Notes under the pieces: generated by a model
What the model was told of the DNA's origin: nothing
What the model saw: the letters and a program-made list of their open reading frames with translations, nothing else
Databases searched by the model: none
NCBI RefSeq assembly: GCF_015704865.1
Contig: NZ_JADQTO010000031.1
Coordinates: 1-64,000, forward strand
DNA from: Actinoplanes aureus
GTDB lineage: Bacteria > Actinomycetota > Actinomycetes > Mycobacteriales > Micromonosporaceae
Length of the DNA stretch: 64,000 nt
Direction of reading: 5' to 3'
Shown here: one piece after another, positions 1-9,624 of the stretch
Position numbering within the stretch: position 1 is the first letter of the stretch
Layout: each line of letters opens with the position of its first letter
Program-made: the position numbers and the translations under genes

Positions 1-234
1 CAGGACAACCCCGTCGAGCGGATCTGGGCCGCGATGAAACACAAACTCGCCAACACCGCACCGGCCACGATGGCCGACCGCGTACGTCAGGCACATGCCT
101 TCTTCCGCCACCGCACCGCCGCCGAAAACCTCACCACCGCGGCCCCGTGGACCTCACCCTGGCTACCCAAGGGTTACGGGAAGAACTTCTGGCCAGGTGC
201 TTTGACGTGCTCGATGAGGGGGTGTTCGCCTTGA
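1..234 (+). CDS. IS630-family transposase, C-terminal part (cut by window edge)
   Basis: The window starts inside this frame, so only the last 77 codons are visible. They carry NPVERIWAAMK, which holds the final glutamate of the IS630/Tc1 DDE triad, then the family tail AHAFFRHRT and SPWLPKGYGKNFW. The protein would cut and join DNA ends of its own insertion sequence. The frame ends at the TGA at 232-234, and the last 15 or so residues look like read-through into flanking DNA. No terminal inverted repeat could be identified on this side. Whether the full copy is intact depends on sequence to the left. Confidence 0.7.
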   Translation, partial: QDNPVERIWAAMKHKLANTAPATMADRVRQAHAFFRHRTAAENLTTAAPWTSPWLPKGYGKNFWPGALTCSMRGCSP

Positions 235-552
235 CCGAGTCGCCGCTGCATCGCCACACAAGAAGCCGAATACCAGCGCGCCGAACGCGAAAGCCTGACT
301 CCGCTGCTCGACATCCTGATCCAGGTCGGCGTCGGGATGCTGCTCGACATGATCGGCTATGACGCCGTCGTCGGATGCATCAACGGCAGCCTCTGGAGCT
401 GCGTGGATCTCGCCACCGACTTTCTCGGCCCTGGAGTCAAGGCCATCAAGATGCTCAACTCGATCAGAAAAGCCGTCCAAAGCGCGCTCCGGCTACCGCA
501 TGTGGCAACGCGTTCGAGTCCATCCCGGCACCTATGCTCCAGGACGCTCTGA
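235..552 (+). pseudogene. Relic of a polymorphic toxin (pre-toxin linker region)
   Basis: Directly after the transposase stop, in the same frame, 105 codons read as protein without their own start. The text contains LTPLLDILIQVGVGMLLDMI, then a GCINGSLWSCVDLATDFLGP stretch and a basic helix KAIKMLNSIRKAV. A glycine-cysteine 'GC-x-GSLWSC' knot followed by a hydrophobic helix and a Lys-rich helix is typical of the linker just before the toxin domain in actinobacterial polymorphic toxins. No secretion domain, toxin domain or immunity gene remains, and the frame stops at 552. I read it as a fragment left after IS insertion. The family call is by pattern only. Confidence 0.4.
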
Positions 553-859
553 ATGCCACTTATGGTGTACCGCGTAGGGCCCCTTCCTGTCGACCACCTC
601 GCATCGTTGCCAGCGGTGTCAGGCGCCTTGCGGCACTACCGTCGGAACGAATACGCCTGATGAGGAACGGCGACCCGATATGCCTGTGACCCAACGGGCC
701 GTCTTGCGGGCTCAGCTGACTCGGGTGCGCCTAGAACGAGCCTTCGGGCGCGGCAAGCTCTCTTTCTTCCATCACCGCATCTGCGGCGACGGCTCAGTCG
801 CCGACTTCATCCGACGGTGGCCCGACGCCATGGAGGCTCTTTGTCGACTGCCATCTTTC
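553..859. other. No supported gene
   Basis: Short open frames on the plus strand here run into the 3' end of the next gene and show no family pattern. The frame-3 text near 500-530 might be a frameshifted continuation of the toxin relic. Confidence 0.4.
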
Positions 860-3800
860 TCACGACTTCGAAGGCTCGCTGTCGTCTCGAACCGGCAGCG
901 CGTTGTTCGAGCCGGCCTTCGTTACCCCCGCCAGATTGCGCAACGCACGCTCCAGATCGTCTTGGTAACCGGGTGACTCCTTGGCCAGGACGCGCAGGAT
1001 CCCGATCGCCGTCTGCAGCGCGTTGGCCGCTTGGGCGTTCCGGTCGGCGCGGGTATATACCATTGCGAGGTTGTTCAGGGCGAACGCGAGGTTTGGCCGG
1101 AACGTCTCCTGACCACGGCCGACTAGGCGCCGGTAGAGCATGGCGGCCTCCTCGGCGGCCGCCATCGCTGGCGCGATCCGTCCACGTAGGCCCAGCCGGT
1201 TGGCGTACGTGGTCAAGGCCCTGGCCAGCGATGCCTGATACGGGACAGCGGGGCGCTCGGCTGTGAGCTCACGCAGGATGCGCACTGCTTCCTCGGCGGC
1301 AAGGAGTGCCGGGGCGTTCCGGCGCAGCGCGCTGAGGTGTACCGAGAGGTCGGTCAGCGCCGCGGCTAGCATTGGCCGGCAGGTCCCCGAGTCGCCATCG
1401 GCGAGACCACGCCAGATCGACACGGCCTCACGGCCGGCGTCCACGGCCCGCTTGTAGTCTCCGAGATCGGCGAACCGGTTGGCCAGTGTGGTGGAGGCGT
1501 GGGCCAGACCAGGAAGGTGGGCCATGAATTCCTGCTCCACCAGGGTCCGGTGAATCCGGTAGGACTCCTTCACAGCTTCTAGGGACTCCACTCGTTGACC
1601 GAGCCGACTCTGGCAGACCGCCAGGTTGTTCAGAAAGGTCCCGAGCCGGGCGAGCGCTTCCTCGGCACCGCTGGCGGCGAGTACACGTTGTCGTTCGACG
1701 GCTTGGGTCGCCGCCTCGTGTGCACCGGTGTCGTCACCCATCTGCCGCCGATGGGCGGAGATGGTGCTGTACCAGCCGGCCATCTCAGGAATGGGCCGGC
1801 CGCGCGCCTTCTCCTCGGCCTCCCCGCCGCTGATCAGTCGGGTGTACGGATCGATAAGCAGGCCGCCGGGAAGCAGTCCGGGACTGGGCAGATGGACCTC
1901 GTATGCGCGCAGGTCGTCCAGGGTGAGAGTGTCGTCCAGGAGGATCTGTTGAAGAGCGGCGACCAGCGGCGCCGACTCCTCGACGTACGGCGCCGCTGCG
2001 GCCACATGCTCGTACAGCTCATCGCGATATCGGATGCACAGGTCGGTGAGCGCCCTGCCGAGTGACTCGGGCGATCCCGGGTGGTGAACCGCGCGGGCGA
2101 AGACGTCGATCAGCTGGGCGAGCTGGGCCGGCCGGGCGACCGGTACGAGCGGGTCGAGCAGCCGGGGCTCCGCGCCGAGGCGGTGCGCGACGAACCGCTC
2201 GACAAGGCGATCCGGCTGCAGGATGCCCCAATAGCGGTTGTCCGGCGGTGGGTACAGCGCGGCGATCCAATCGCGGACGGCGCGGCGCACGTCGCGTCCC
2301 GAGCCGTTGAGAGCCTCCACGTGGTCAAGCAGCGTGTCCGCGTGCTCTCGGGCCTGCGCACCCAGCAGCATCGCTACCGCCAGGACGTCCTCCAGGGCGG
2401 CGGGTGCCAGGGCGCTCAGCACGGCGGATGCCTGCGCGGCCCGGCGCCAGTGGCGGCGCTCGTGCCGCAGTAGGCGGTCTTCGACGCGATCGTCCGCAGC
2501 GTCCGCCGCCCCCGTTGCCGACGTGGACTCTGCCTCGTCGAGCAGGTCGGCGAGGGCGGTCATGTGCAAGGCGAGGGCGGTGGCCTGGCGTTCGATCCGT
2601 CGGCCGTGGCGGCGCAGCCGCCCGGCCAGATCGTCCGGATCCCATTGCTGATACGACGGCAGGCCGACCATCGCCCGGGCCAGGTCGACGACAGCCGTCT
2701 CGTACGCGATCCCACGGCCTTCGGTGTCCAGCTCCAGGGGTGGCAGTGCCAAGGTGTCCGCCTGCTCCAACACCTCCTCGGCCACTGGGTCGTCGATCTT
2801 GAGATCGTCCCACCACTGACCCGCGGTACGGGCCAGCAGCAACAGGCGCAGCGGCCGGGCGCCGTCGTGGCGGGCGGCGGCTCGGAGCACGGCCGGCAGT
2901 TGAGCGAGGCGGGACTCTGCGTAGTCGACCACCAGCAGCAGGGGAACTTCGACGTCGGCGATGACCTCCACTTTGTCCGCGGCAGCGTTGCCGGCCAGCC
3001 ACAGGGTCGCCCACCGGTCGCGGGACAGCCGCCGGCACAGCTCCTGGGCGACCCGGGTTTTGCCCTGGCCACCCGGCCCATGTAGCAGGAGAGCACGGGC
3101 GCCTGGTGCGGTGGCCCACTCCTGAAGACGTCGCATCGGCTCACGCTGGCCACGGAAGGCGACCACCTCGTCCCTGGCCCGCAGGAACGCGGCCACCGAC
3201 CCACCGCGCGGCGGCTCGGTCTCGGCCAGCTCCTGCATCTCGATCGGCTCAAGCACCGGAGCACTGACCCGGTGCCGGGCCAGCACCTCGAGGAACCCGG
3301 GATTGCCGCCGAACGCGTAGACCGGTACGGCGAAGAGGTGACCGTGCGCCCCGGCGGCGCGGTCGGCGGCGACCACCCCGGTGAGCAGGCGATCGCTGAA
3401 CAGCGCGGCGCCGGAGAGACCGCGCCAGGGCGAGCCGCTGTTAGCCGTAGGCGGCGTACCATCCAGGGTCATAACGTACCGCTCGGCGTAGAAGCCGCTG
3501 CCCGGATTGATGAATCCGGACGAGTGCCAGACTTCGGGTCGCTGATTGGCGTCCCGGACCCACCCGGGAAAACCGGACGTGTCGCATGGGGTGCGGGGCC
3601 GGCCGGTGGCAAGCCGACCCCAGCGGACCCGGTCCGGGTGACCGGCCGGTGCGTCACCGGTGATCTCGACTAGCGCGGCGTCGTCCCGCCCGCCGGGAGT
3701 CCCCCGCCACACGACAGTGCCCGGAAAGATCTGTGGCAGAGAGCCGACGACGACGTCCACAGCGCTCGAGGTCGCGCCGACGACGTGCGCAGAGGTCAGG

Positions 3801-3877
3801 ATCAGGCGCCGGGCGATGCGGAACCCGGAGCCGCCACCGGCTGCGGCGGACACCTGGGCGACGAGATGGCTCCGCAC
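860..3877 (-). CDS. Trypsin-like serine protease / P-loop NTPase / TPR fusion protein
   Basis: 1005 residues from a GTG start. The N-terminal 200 residues form a trypsin-like (S1) fold with the triad visible: His31 in LTSAHVV, an Asp at 65-66 in GGRDDAALVEI and Ser155 in GLSGAALF. A P-loop NTPase follows, with Walker A GPGGQGKT at 267-274 and Walker B LLLVVDYAE at 313-321. The C-terminal 300 residues are helical repeats of TPR type. This architecture belongs to NTP-dependent conflict systems, where a sensor NTPase controls a protease effector. The trypco2 gene lies 19 nt upstream and is probably cotranscribed. The CHAT arm is divergent. It is likely cytoplasmic, as there is no signal peptide. 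The protease looks catalytically complete, unlike the CHAT proteins across the divergent promoter. Confidence 0.88.
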   Translation of the reverse strand: MRSHLVAQVSAAAGGGSGFRIARRLILTSAHVVGATSSAVDVVVGSLPQIFPGTVVWRGTPGGRDDAALVEITGDAPAGHPDRVRWGRLATGRPRTPCDTSGFPGWVRDANQRPEVWHSSGFINPGSGFYAERYVMTLDGTPPTANSGSPWRGLSGAALFSDRLLTGVVAADRAAGAHGHLFAVPVYAFGGNPGFLEVLARHRVSAPVLEPIEMQELAETEPPRGGSVAAFLRARDEVVAFRGQREPMRRLQEWATAPGARALLLHGPGGQGKTRVAQELCRRLSRDRWATLWLAGNAAADKVEVIADVEVPLLLVVDYAESRLAQLPAVLRAAARHDGARPLRLLLLARTAGQWWDDLKIDDPVAEEVLEQADTLALPPLELDTEGRGIAYETAVVDLARAMVGLPSYQQWDPDDLAGRLRRHGRRIERQATALALHMTALADLLDEAESTSATGAADAADDRVEDRLLRHERRHWRRAAQASAVLSALAPAALEDVLAVAMLLGAQAREHADTLLDHVEALNGSGRDVRRAVRDWIAALYPPPDNRYWGILQPDRLVERFVAHRLGAEPRLLDPLVPVARPAQLAQLIDVFARAVHHPGSPESLGRALTDLCIRYRDELYEHVAAAAPYVEESAPLVAALQQILLDDTLTLDDLRAYEVHLPSPGLLPGGLLIDPYTRLISGGEAEEKARGRPIPEMAGWYSTISAHRRQMGDDTGAHEAATQAVERQRVLAASGAEEALARLGTFLNNLAVCQSRLGQRVESLEAVKESYRIHRTLVEQEFMAHLPGLAHASTTLANRFADLGDYKRAVDAGREAVSIWRGLADGDSGTCRPMLAAALTDLSVHLSALRRNAPALLAAEEAVRILRELTAERPAVPYQASLARALTTYANRLGLRGRIAPAMAAAEEAAMLYRRLVGRGQETFRPNLAFALNNLAMVYTRADRNAQAANALQTAIGILRVLAKESPGYQDDLERALRNLAGVTKAGSNNALPVRDDSEPSKS

Positions 3878-3896
3878 GTCGGGTTCTGCCGGACTA

Positions 3897-4223
3897 TCAG
3901 CGGCCCAGGTGGCTGTCCGGCACCGGGGCGATCGGCGCGGCGTCCCGGGTCGAGATCAGGAGATCGCCGCCGTCGGCACCCTTCGGGGTGAGGGTGACCT
4001 TGACCTTGTGCGTACTCCCCCGGTTCACACCTCCGCTGACCTCGGTGTTTACGACCCACGCCTTGAAGCCGGCCTTGGCCTTCACATCGGCCCGCAGCTC
4101 GATGGCGAATTCCATCTCGACCGGGCCCACCACGAAAGTGAGCTGCTGGCCGTCGCCCGCCTGAGCGGCCTCGAGTAGCTCGTCACGCAGCGCCGCCACA
4201 GCCTTGGTCAGCTCGATGTCCAA
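3897..4223 (-). CDS. Trypsin-co-occurring domain protein (trypco2 family)
   Basis: 108 residues from a TTG start at 4223, chosen because GGAG lies six bases before it and because family members begin with this kind of short helix (here DIELTKAVAALRDELLEA). A frame from 4301 exists, but its extra 26 residues look non-coding. The body alternates strands: FVVGPVEMEFAIEL, AWVVNTEVSG and HKVKVTLTPKG. This matches the small trypco2 domain known as a partner of trypsin-like/NTPase conflict proteins. Its role is thought to be substrate or partner binding; no catalytic residues are seen. The protease/NTPase gene follows after 19 nt. Confidence 0.8.
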   Translation of the reverse strand: MDIELTKAVAALRDELLEAAQAGDGQQLTFVVGPVEMEFAIELRADVKAKAGFKAWVVNTEVSGGVNRGSTHKVKVTLTPKGADGGDLLISTRDAAPIAPVPDSHLGR

Positions 4224-4442
4224 CGGGATCTCCCTCGACGGGCGGCGGGCGCACGGGCATCGGTAGCGTAGAGCAGCATCCACGATGGGTCGATCCACCA
4301 ATCAGTGTGGATTACGTTCGCGCGCACCGTCACTTGACCTGACGGGTTGTTCGCCGGTTGACTCTGTTCGCCGTGCTGGTCAGTGGCAAAGGCATGGTCG
4401 GTCCGTGGCATAGGCAATATGGGTCGACGGCAGGAGCCGTGT
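4224..4442. promoter_or_regulatory. Divergent promoter region of the conflict locus
   Basis: About 220 nt separate the TTG start of trypco2 (minus) from the likely TTG start of the CHAT gene (plus). It must hold both promoters. TTGACC and TTGACT boxes are seen near 4334 and 4358, but no convincing -10 partner was found. A shared operator would let both arms be switched together. Confidence 0.4.
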
Positions 4443-7280
4443 TTGTCCGAGGAGAATGAGGTTTACACGCGCTGCACGGCGATCGCTCATGCCCTTGAAC
4501 GCATCGGCGACCTAAACACCGCGATCAGCGAGTTTTCGCGCCTGCCGGTGGATCTCCCGGTGCGGCCCGTGCTGGCCGCCGGGCTGGTTGCGGCCGCGTT
4601 CGCGGACATCCAGACAGCCTCGGACCGCCGGCCGCAAGTGACCGCGCTGGTCGAGATCGCCGACGCAGACCCACCCTGGCCCGAACTGCGCACCGCCGTC
4701 GAAGCGTGGCTGGCGGCGCGCCGGTTCGACACCACGCGGGGCCCGACAGCACTCCAGCACGCTGCCGTGGTGTGCGCCGCAGCGACCGAGGCGGTCGTGA
4801 CGTTCCTGGAGGGCGACGGATCGGAGGCGGATCCGCTCGACACCGATGGACTCCGGGACATGACCTCAGACGAGCTGATCATCCACGGCGCGATCACGAC
4901 CACATCCCGGCCGATCCGATTCCTCGGTCCCGACCTGATCGACGAGGACCGCGCGGCCGCCGGAGGGCTCGCCCGGCAAATCGCCGAGCTCGTCAGCCAC
5001 GGCAACCTCGACGCAGCGATCGGCGAGCTGCGGGCGGCGCCGGAGGACGAGCCGGGCCGGGGCTCGATCGCCGCGGACCTGTTGTCCGCAGCGCTGCGCG
5101 TCCCCGGCTTGCTCCGCCTGGAGAAGGGGACCGATCTGGCCTACCTGATCGCGGTGGCGGAGTCCGAGTTCCGCGACGAGCCGTGGTGGCCGTCGCTACG
5201 GGCGCATGCGGGCCTCATCAGCCTCCTGATCCGTTTGCCGCACCTCAGCGGTGAAGAGGTCATGGCCGCCGCTGACGAATTGAACCGGTGGGCGGAACTG
5301 GTAGGTGACGATCCCGGCGCGCGACTGCTAGTGAATCTGGTCGAAATGGCGATCGCCTGGTTAGGCGGGGACACCACCGCGGCAGAACGCTTCGCGGCAA
5401 CACTGCCGCGGGACGACCCTCGGATGGATGCCGCTGCGGAGGTGATGGCGACTCTCGCTCTGGTGGCACGGTCGGCCGAATCAGTCACCCAGGACGAAGT
5501 CGCACGACTGGCAGCCGCTGTCGACCGGATGCCGAACCAACGCTCGAAGGAGGAGCTCCTCAGCCTGCTCGCCACTCTCACCGCCGTGGTCACAGAGGAC
5601 GAGCCCGCCAGTTCCTGGCCTTTCGCCACATACCTCGGTGTAGCCGATGATGATCCGGCGATACGGCACTTGATGGCGGGCATGGCGGCGACGCGTGGTG
5701 GTTTGGAGGAGGATCCCGCGCTGATCGACCGCGGGGTGGCTGAACTCCGGGCCGCCATCAAAGCCGGCTCACCCGACGATTCGATGGCATTGCTCCGGAC
5801 GACTGGCCTGGCGATCGGCCTGATGCGCCGCCATGAAACCGGCGGCGCCATCGCCGATCTGCACGAGGCGCGTCAACTGCTGGACAGCGCCCGCCATTCG
5901 GCCGGCGGACCCGAACATCCGCAGTACTCCCTGATAAGCGAGATGCTGCAGGCAGTCGAGGGGCGGCTCGACGCGGCGAACCGCGCCGGCATCCGTAGCG
6001 CCAAGGAGGGGCTGTCCCGTCACATCTCGGCGCTGCTTCCGGGGATCAGCGCCGATGGATTGCAGCAGGTCGAGTCGGACGCTCTCGCGATGGCTCGGCA
6101 GTCGCTGCGCGACGGAGACGCGACGGACGCCCTCCAAGTACTCGAAATATCCCGAGAGCTGACCCTAGCGGCCGCGAGCGCCCGGCGCCCGGAGGAGACG
6201 GCACCCGAGCTCGCGCCCGGCGAAATCTCGAAGGCGCTCACCGACCTCGACGTCGATGCGATGGTTCACCTCATGCCCGGACACGACGACGAGCCGGGGT
6301 ACGCCGTGATGACGCCAGCTGCTGGCCCCCCCGAGTTCCTTGCTCTGCCGCGGCTGGTCGCCGGACAGGTGCCTGACGGCGAGCTGCCCCGGTGGGTCTG
6401 GAACGCCGCGGTCGGGCCCTTGGTCAATCTCTGGCTGCCGCGCCGTGACCGCTCGGCGGATCGGCCCGCGCGGCTCGTTCTCGTCCCAATGGGTGAATTG
6501 GCCGGGCTGCCCTGGCAGGCCGCACGGAGCCCGAGCGGTCGCTACGCGCTCGAGGACCTCGCGATCTCGCTCGCGCCGTCGGCCCGGGCGCTTTGCCGCA
6601 CCGCCTCGTTGTCCCCGGTTGCGGTCTCGCCGACCGGCCTAGTGATCGGTCCCGCCGGAAACGACGAGCCGCAGCATGCCTGGGGAAGCGCGGCGGAGGC
6701 CTACGCCATCCGGCAGAGCTTCTATCCCGGGGCACGCTACCTGGGGTTGCGACCGGACGGTACGGTCAGCCCGTCCGGGGCCGGCACAGCGGTGGAGCTG
6801 CTGACTTGGCTGACCACGGAGACCCCGACAGCGGGATCGGTCGCGCACCTGGCCGTTCAGACCGGATCAAACGGGGGGCCGCACCTGCGCATGGCCGGCG
6901 GAGAGCGGCTCGCCGCCGACGTGGTGACGAGCCGCATGCAGGCCGCGGCGGACCGGCGGCTCGGACTGGTGGTCGTCAGTCACGGCGGCGACGGCGGCGC
7001 ACTGGCAACCGCCTTTCTGGCCGGCGGCGCCCGCACCGTGGTGGCGGCACAGCATAGCCCGCCCGACGCCGCTGCAGCCCTGCTGTTGTTCATGTTCCAC
7101 CGCGGTATCCGGGTCGAGAAGCTCCCCGCGTGGGCCGCTCTACACCGAGCCCAGCGCTGGATGCTGAATCCTGAGCGCACGATCCCCGCTGACCTGCCTC
7201 GACCGCTCGCTGCGGCGCTCGCCGAGGTCGACGGGACCGACCCCGGCGCGTGGGCCGCTTTCGTGCACTGGGGGCAGTGA
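4443..7280 (+). CDS. Helical-repeat protein with degenerate CHAT (caspase-like) domain
   Basis: 945 residues if translation starts at the TTG at 4443, which has AGGAG six bases upstream; GTG 4383 and ATG 4419 are in-frame alternatives. The first 600 residues are alpha-helical and TPR-like. The last 330 match actinobacterial CHAT domains in length and in landmarks: LVLVPMGELAGLPW, HLAV, LAGGARTVV, and the closing HRAQRWMLNP helix. The two catalytic motifs are not conserved. The usual HG dyad position reads HLAVQTG (6846-6866), and the SAC segment reads VVVSHGGDGG (6972-7001) with no cysteine. The domain is therefore predicted to be a pseudo-protease. The TGATG junction couples it to the next gene. 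It resembles CASPASE/TPR-associated (CATRA-like) conflict proteins. Confidence 0.85.
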   Translation: MSEENEVYTRCTAIAHALERIGDLNTAISEFSRLPVDLPVRPVLAAGLVAAAFADIQTASDRRPQVTALVEIADADPPWPELRTAVEAWLAARRFDTTRGPTALQHAAVVCAAATEAVVTFLEGDGSEADPLDTDGLRDMTSDELIIHGAITTTSRPIRFLGPDLIDEDRAAAGGLARQIAELVSHGNLDAAIGELRAAPEDEPGRGSIAADLLSAALRVPGLLRLEKGTDLAYLIAVAESEFRDEPWWPSLRAHAGLISLLIRLPHLSGEEVMAAADELNRWAELVGDDPGARLLVNLVEMAIAWLGGDTTAAERFAATLPRDDPRMDAAAEVMATLALVARSAESVTQDEVARLAAAVDRMPNQRSKEELLSLLATLTAVVTEDEPASSWPFATYLGVADDDPAIRHLMAGMAATRGGLEEDPALIDRGVAELRAAIKAGSPDDSMALLRTTGLAIGLMRRHETGGAIADLHEARQLLDSARHSAGGPEHPQYSLISEMLQAVEGRLDAANRAGIRSAKEGLSRHISALLPGISADGLQQVESDALAMARQSLRDGDATDALQVLEISRELTLAAASARRPEETAPELAPGEISKALTDLDVDAMVHLMPGHDDEPGYAVMTPAAGPPEFLALPRLVAGQVPDGELPRWVWNAAVGPLVNLWLPRRDRSADRPARLVLVPMGELAGLPWQAARSPSGRYALEDLAISLAPSARALCRTASLSPVAVSPTGLVIGPAGNDEPQHAWGSAAEAYAIRQSFYPGARYLGLRPDGTVSPSGAGTAVELLTWLTTETPTAGSVAHLAVQTGSNGGPHLRMAGGERLAADVVTSRMQAAADRRLGLVVVSHGGDGGALATAFLAGGARTVVAAQHSPPDAAAALLLFMFHRGIRVEKLPAWAALHRAQRWMLNPERTIPADLPRPLAAALAEVDGTDPGAWAAFVHWGQ

Positions 7281-9244
7281 TGGCGTCCGAGACCGGCTCG
7301 AAGGACCGAGCGTCCGAGCTCCGCGACGCCCTGCGGCACAGGAGGGGGCCCACCCGCGTACGCCTACTTACCGAGCTCGCCCAACTCCTGGTCCAGCAGC
7401 ACGCGCAGGTAGTGGGTTCCCCGGCGGGCGCGCCGCTGCTCGATGAAGCGATCGCCTGCATGGAGGAAGCACACACTTACACCGGTGGTGACGAACGGAT
7501 CGTCGCTCAGGGCGCCGCACTACTGGGATGGCTGCTCGCCAACCGCCGGTTCGTCTACGGCGGCGTCCGGGGGGATGTGGACCGGGCGATCCAGCTGCTC
7601 GAGCAGGGCGTAACCGGCCCGCGGCCGGCACCGGGCATGCGCCTGATTGGCCTTCTGACCCTGGGGCAGTTGCTTCTAAATCGAGCGATAGAGCCGTTCC
7701 GGGCCGGGGACGCCGCGCGGCTATTCGCCGGCGGAGCCAAGGCACAGGCCGAGGACGCGGACCGAGCCGCACACTGCTTCCGGCTCGTGCTCGACGCGGC
7801 CGGCGGGCCCGAGACGCGCAAGCCCGCCGAGACCCTTCTCATCGTCGCCGACGCGATGCGCGACATGATCGCGGCAAGTCCTGGTGACCTCGACCGGATG
7901 GCGAAGGCGCTCGCGACGATGCAGCGTTTCCAAGATCAGATGTCCGCTGGCCCGACCGTTGGCCCAGCGCCTTCCACCACACGGGAGGATCACCAGTCGC
8001 TGGGCTATCCCGCGATGACGGTTTACGCCGAGCCGCCCGCAACACCAGACGCCGCGATCCCCCTGACGGATATCGCACGCCACCTCGAACCCGGCGCCGA
8101 ACTTCCCGACACGACAGTGATCGATGAGCTCGTCGCCGTCGCAGCCGCGCGTGTCGAATCTCCCTACCCGACGCCAGGCGAGCGTCTCCTATTCGCCAGC
8201 GCCGTCTTCCTGCGCAGCCTGGTCGATGACGGCGGCTGGGGCGAGCCGTCCGGGGCCACCGACCACGACATCGCCCGGCAAACCCTGCTCAACGCCGTCC
8301 CTGGCCTTGCCGACGCCCCGGCCGACGCCGTCGTGCTGGCGTTCCGACTTGCCGCCGCCCTGGAACCCGGGCCGGTCTCCAGTCCCACGTGGTCCAGGCT
8401 CGTCGTGCCGTTCGCGCCGGTCGCCGCCGCGCTGCGAGCATGTGGTGCCGACGCGCTACTCTACCCGTTCGACGGCGGCGCTCTATTATTCCCTGCCTCG
8501 GGAACGAACCCGGACTTCGTACCGGAGCGAGAGCTGCGCATGCCCCGACTCATAGTCGCCAGCGACTGGCCCAGCCCGAACGGGGCCGTCTCGCAGGTCG
8601 GATCCGCCTCCCAACTGGTCGACCTGGCCGCGCGGACCCGCCCGGCGGTCAACACCGACGCGCTGTTCGTCGTGGACCCCCGGGGTGACGGCCATGACGG
8701 CAGCGCCGATCACACGCGACGGCTCTTCTACCCACACGCGCTCTGCTTCGGCCAGGCGACGGGCGGCGCGGACGCCCGCGGCACGGCCGACGAAGTACGC
8801 AGTCACCTGCGCCGCTCGATGCTGCACTTGGCCTGCGGCGTCACCGCAGGCGGCGGGCTGGAGCTGGCGGGCGGGACGGTTTTGGAGCCAACGGACATGC
8901 TTGCCCCGGACGGCCAGCCTCCAGGAGGCGGCGTCGTTCTGCTGCCGCCCGTCGCCGCCCCGGCCGCGCTGATCGATGCCCTCCTCGCCAGCCACTTCGC
9001 CGCCGTGGTCTGCTGGCGAGCGGCCGTGCCGCCTGCGGTCGCCGCGCTCGCCTACCACCTGCTTCACCATCGTCTGGGACACGGTGATGCCCCGGTGACC
9101 GCCGTGGCCGCAGTTCGCCGTTGGCTGGCCGACCCGGCCCGGGAAGAGCTGCCCGGCCTTCCCGAAAAGCTGCTGGCGGTGCTGCGATCCAGCCAGGGCG
9201 TGGACCCGGCGTCGGCAGCCGCACTTGTGCTCCGCGGCGTGTGA
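7280..9244 (+). CDS. Second CHAT-like/CATRA-associated protein, catalytic motif lost
   Basis: 654 residues from the ATG at 7280, which overlaps the upstream stop as TGATG; an upstream start at 7250 would add 10 residues. The N-terminal third is TPR-like helices, and the middle is unassigned. The C-terminal 230 residues resemble a CHAT domain: SMLHLACG near 8818-8841 sits where HLACHG is expected, followed by GGLELAGGTVLEP and a late helix AVRRWLADPAREELPGLP. The histidine of the HG pair is absent, and no SAC-like cysteine precedes the helix. It probably works as a complex partner of the preceding protein. Family assignment rests on these C-terminal landmarks and on gene order. Confidence 0.75.
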   Translation: MASETGSKDRASELRDALRHRRGPTRVRLLTELAQLLVQQHAQVVGSPAGAPLLDEAIACMEEAHTYTGGDERIVAQGAALLGWLLANRRFVYGGVRGDVDRAIQLLEQGVTGPRPAPGMRLIGLLTLGQLLLNRAIEPFRAGDAARLFAGGAKAQAEDADRAAHCFRLVLDAAGGPETRKPAETLLIVADAMRDMIAASPGDLDRMAKALATMQRFQDQMSAGPTVGPAPSTTREDHQSLGYPAMTVYAEPPATPDAAIPLTDIARHLEPGAELPDTTVIDELVAVAAARVESPYPTPGERLLFASAVFLRSLVDDGGWGEPSGATDHDIARQTLLNAVPGLADAPADAVVLAFRLAAALEPGPVSSPTWSRLVVPFAPVAAALRACGADALLYPFDGGALLFPASGTNPDFVPERELRMPRLIVASDWPSPNGAVSQVGSASQLVDLAARTRPAVNTDALFVVDPRGDGHDGSADHTRRLFYPHALCFGQATGGADARGTADEVRSHLRRSMLHLACGVTAGGGLELAGGTVLEPTDMLAPDGQPPGGGVVLLPPVAAPAALIDALLASHFAAVVCWRAAVPPAVAALAYHLLHHRLGHGDAPVTAVAAVRRWLADPAREELPGLPEKLLAVLRSSQGVDPASAAALVLRGV

Positions 9245-9624
9245 TCATCCATCAACCAGCCCCGTGGCTTACGTATGGGCTGTTATCGACCTGGGGTGCC
9301 CACACCGCCAAGCTTCCTTGCTCGCTCCCGGCCGTAACACCGGGGACACGGTGCTGTGTCTTGAGCTAGATCAGGTGCATCCCCGCCGCTAATAGGAGTG
9401 CTCAGCGTAGTGACGCTCATTACGGGTAGCGCTGCTGCGCGTTTGGGCCGTGCTGACCGAGGTCGCGGGCGTCGGGTCCGACGTCGCGCTGGCCGTGGAC
9501 AGGATGACAGACCCGTCAGCGGATGGACCTGAAGTTGGTGGCCACGACTGGCCAGCGCACTGGAGCCGCTACTCGATCATGAGACCTCGGCAGTGCGACC
9601 AGCGAAAGCCATTCCGGGGCAAAC
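9245..9624. other. Intergenic, no supported gene
   Basis: Between the CHAT locus and the transposase relic I see no coding pattern. A small hairpin with CACCG/CGGTG arms lies near 9338-9353 and could be a weak terminator for the plus-strand arm. Confidence 0.35.

Noticed and set aside
680-976. 98-codon plus-strand frame
   Set aside because: It runs into the 3' end of the protease/NTPase gene on the other strand, and its Arg-rich text resembles nothing known.
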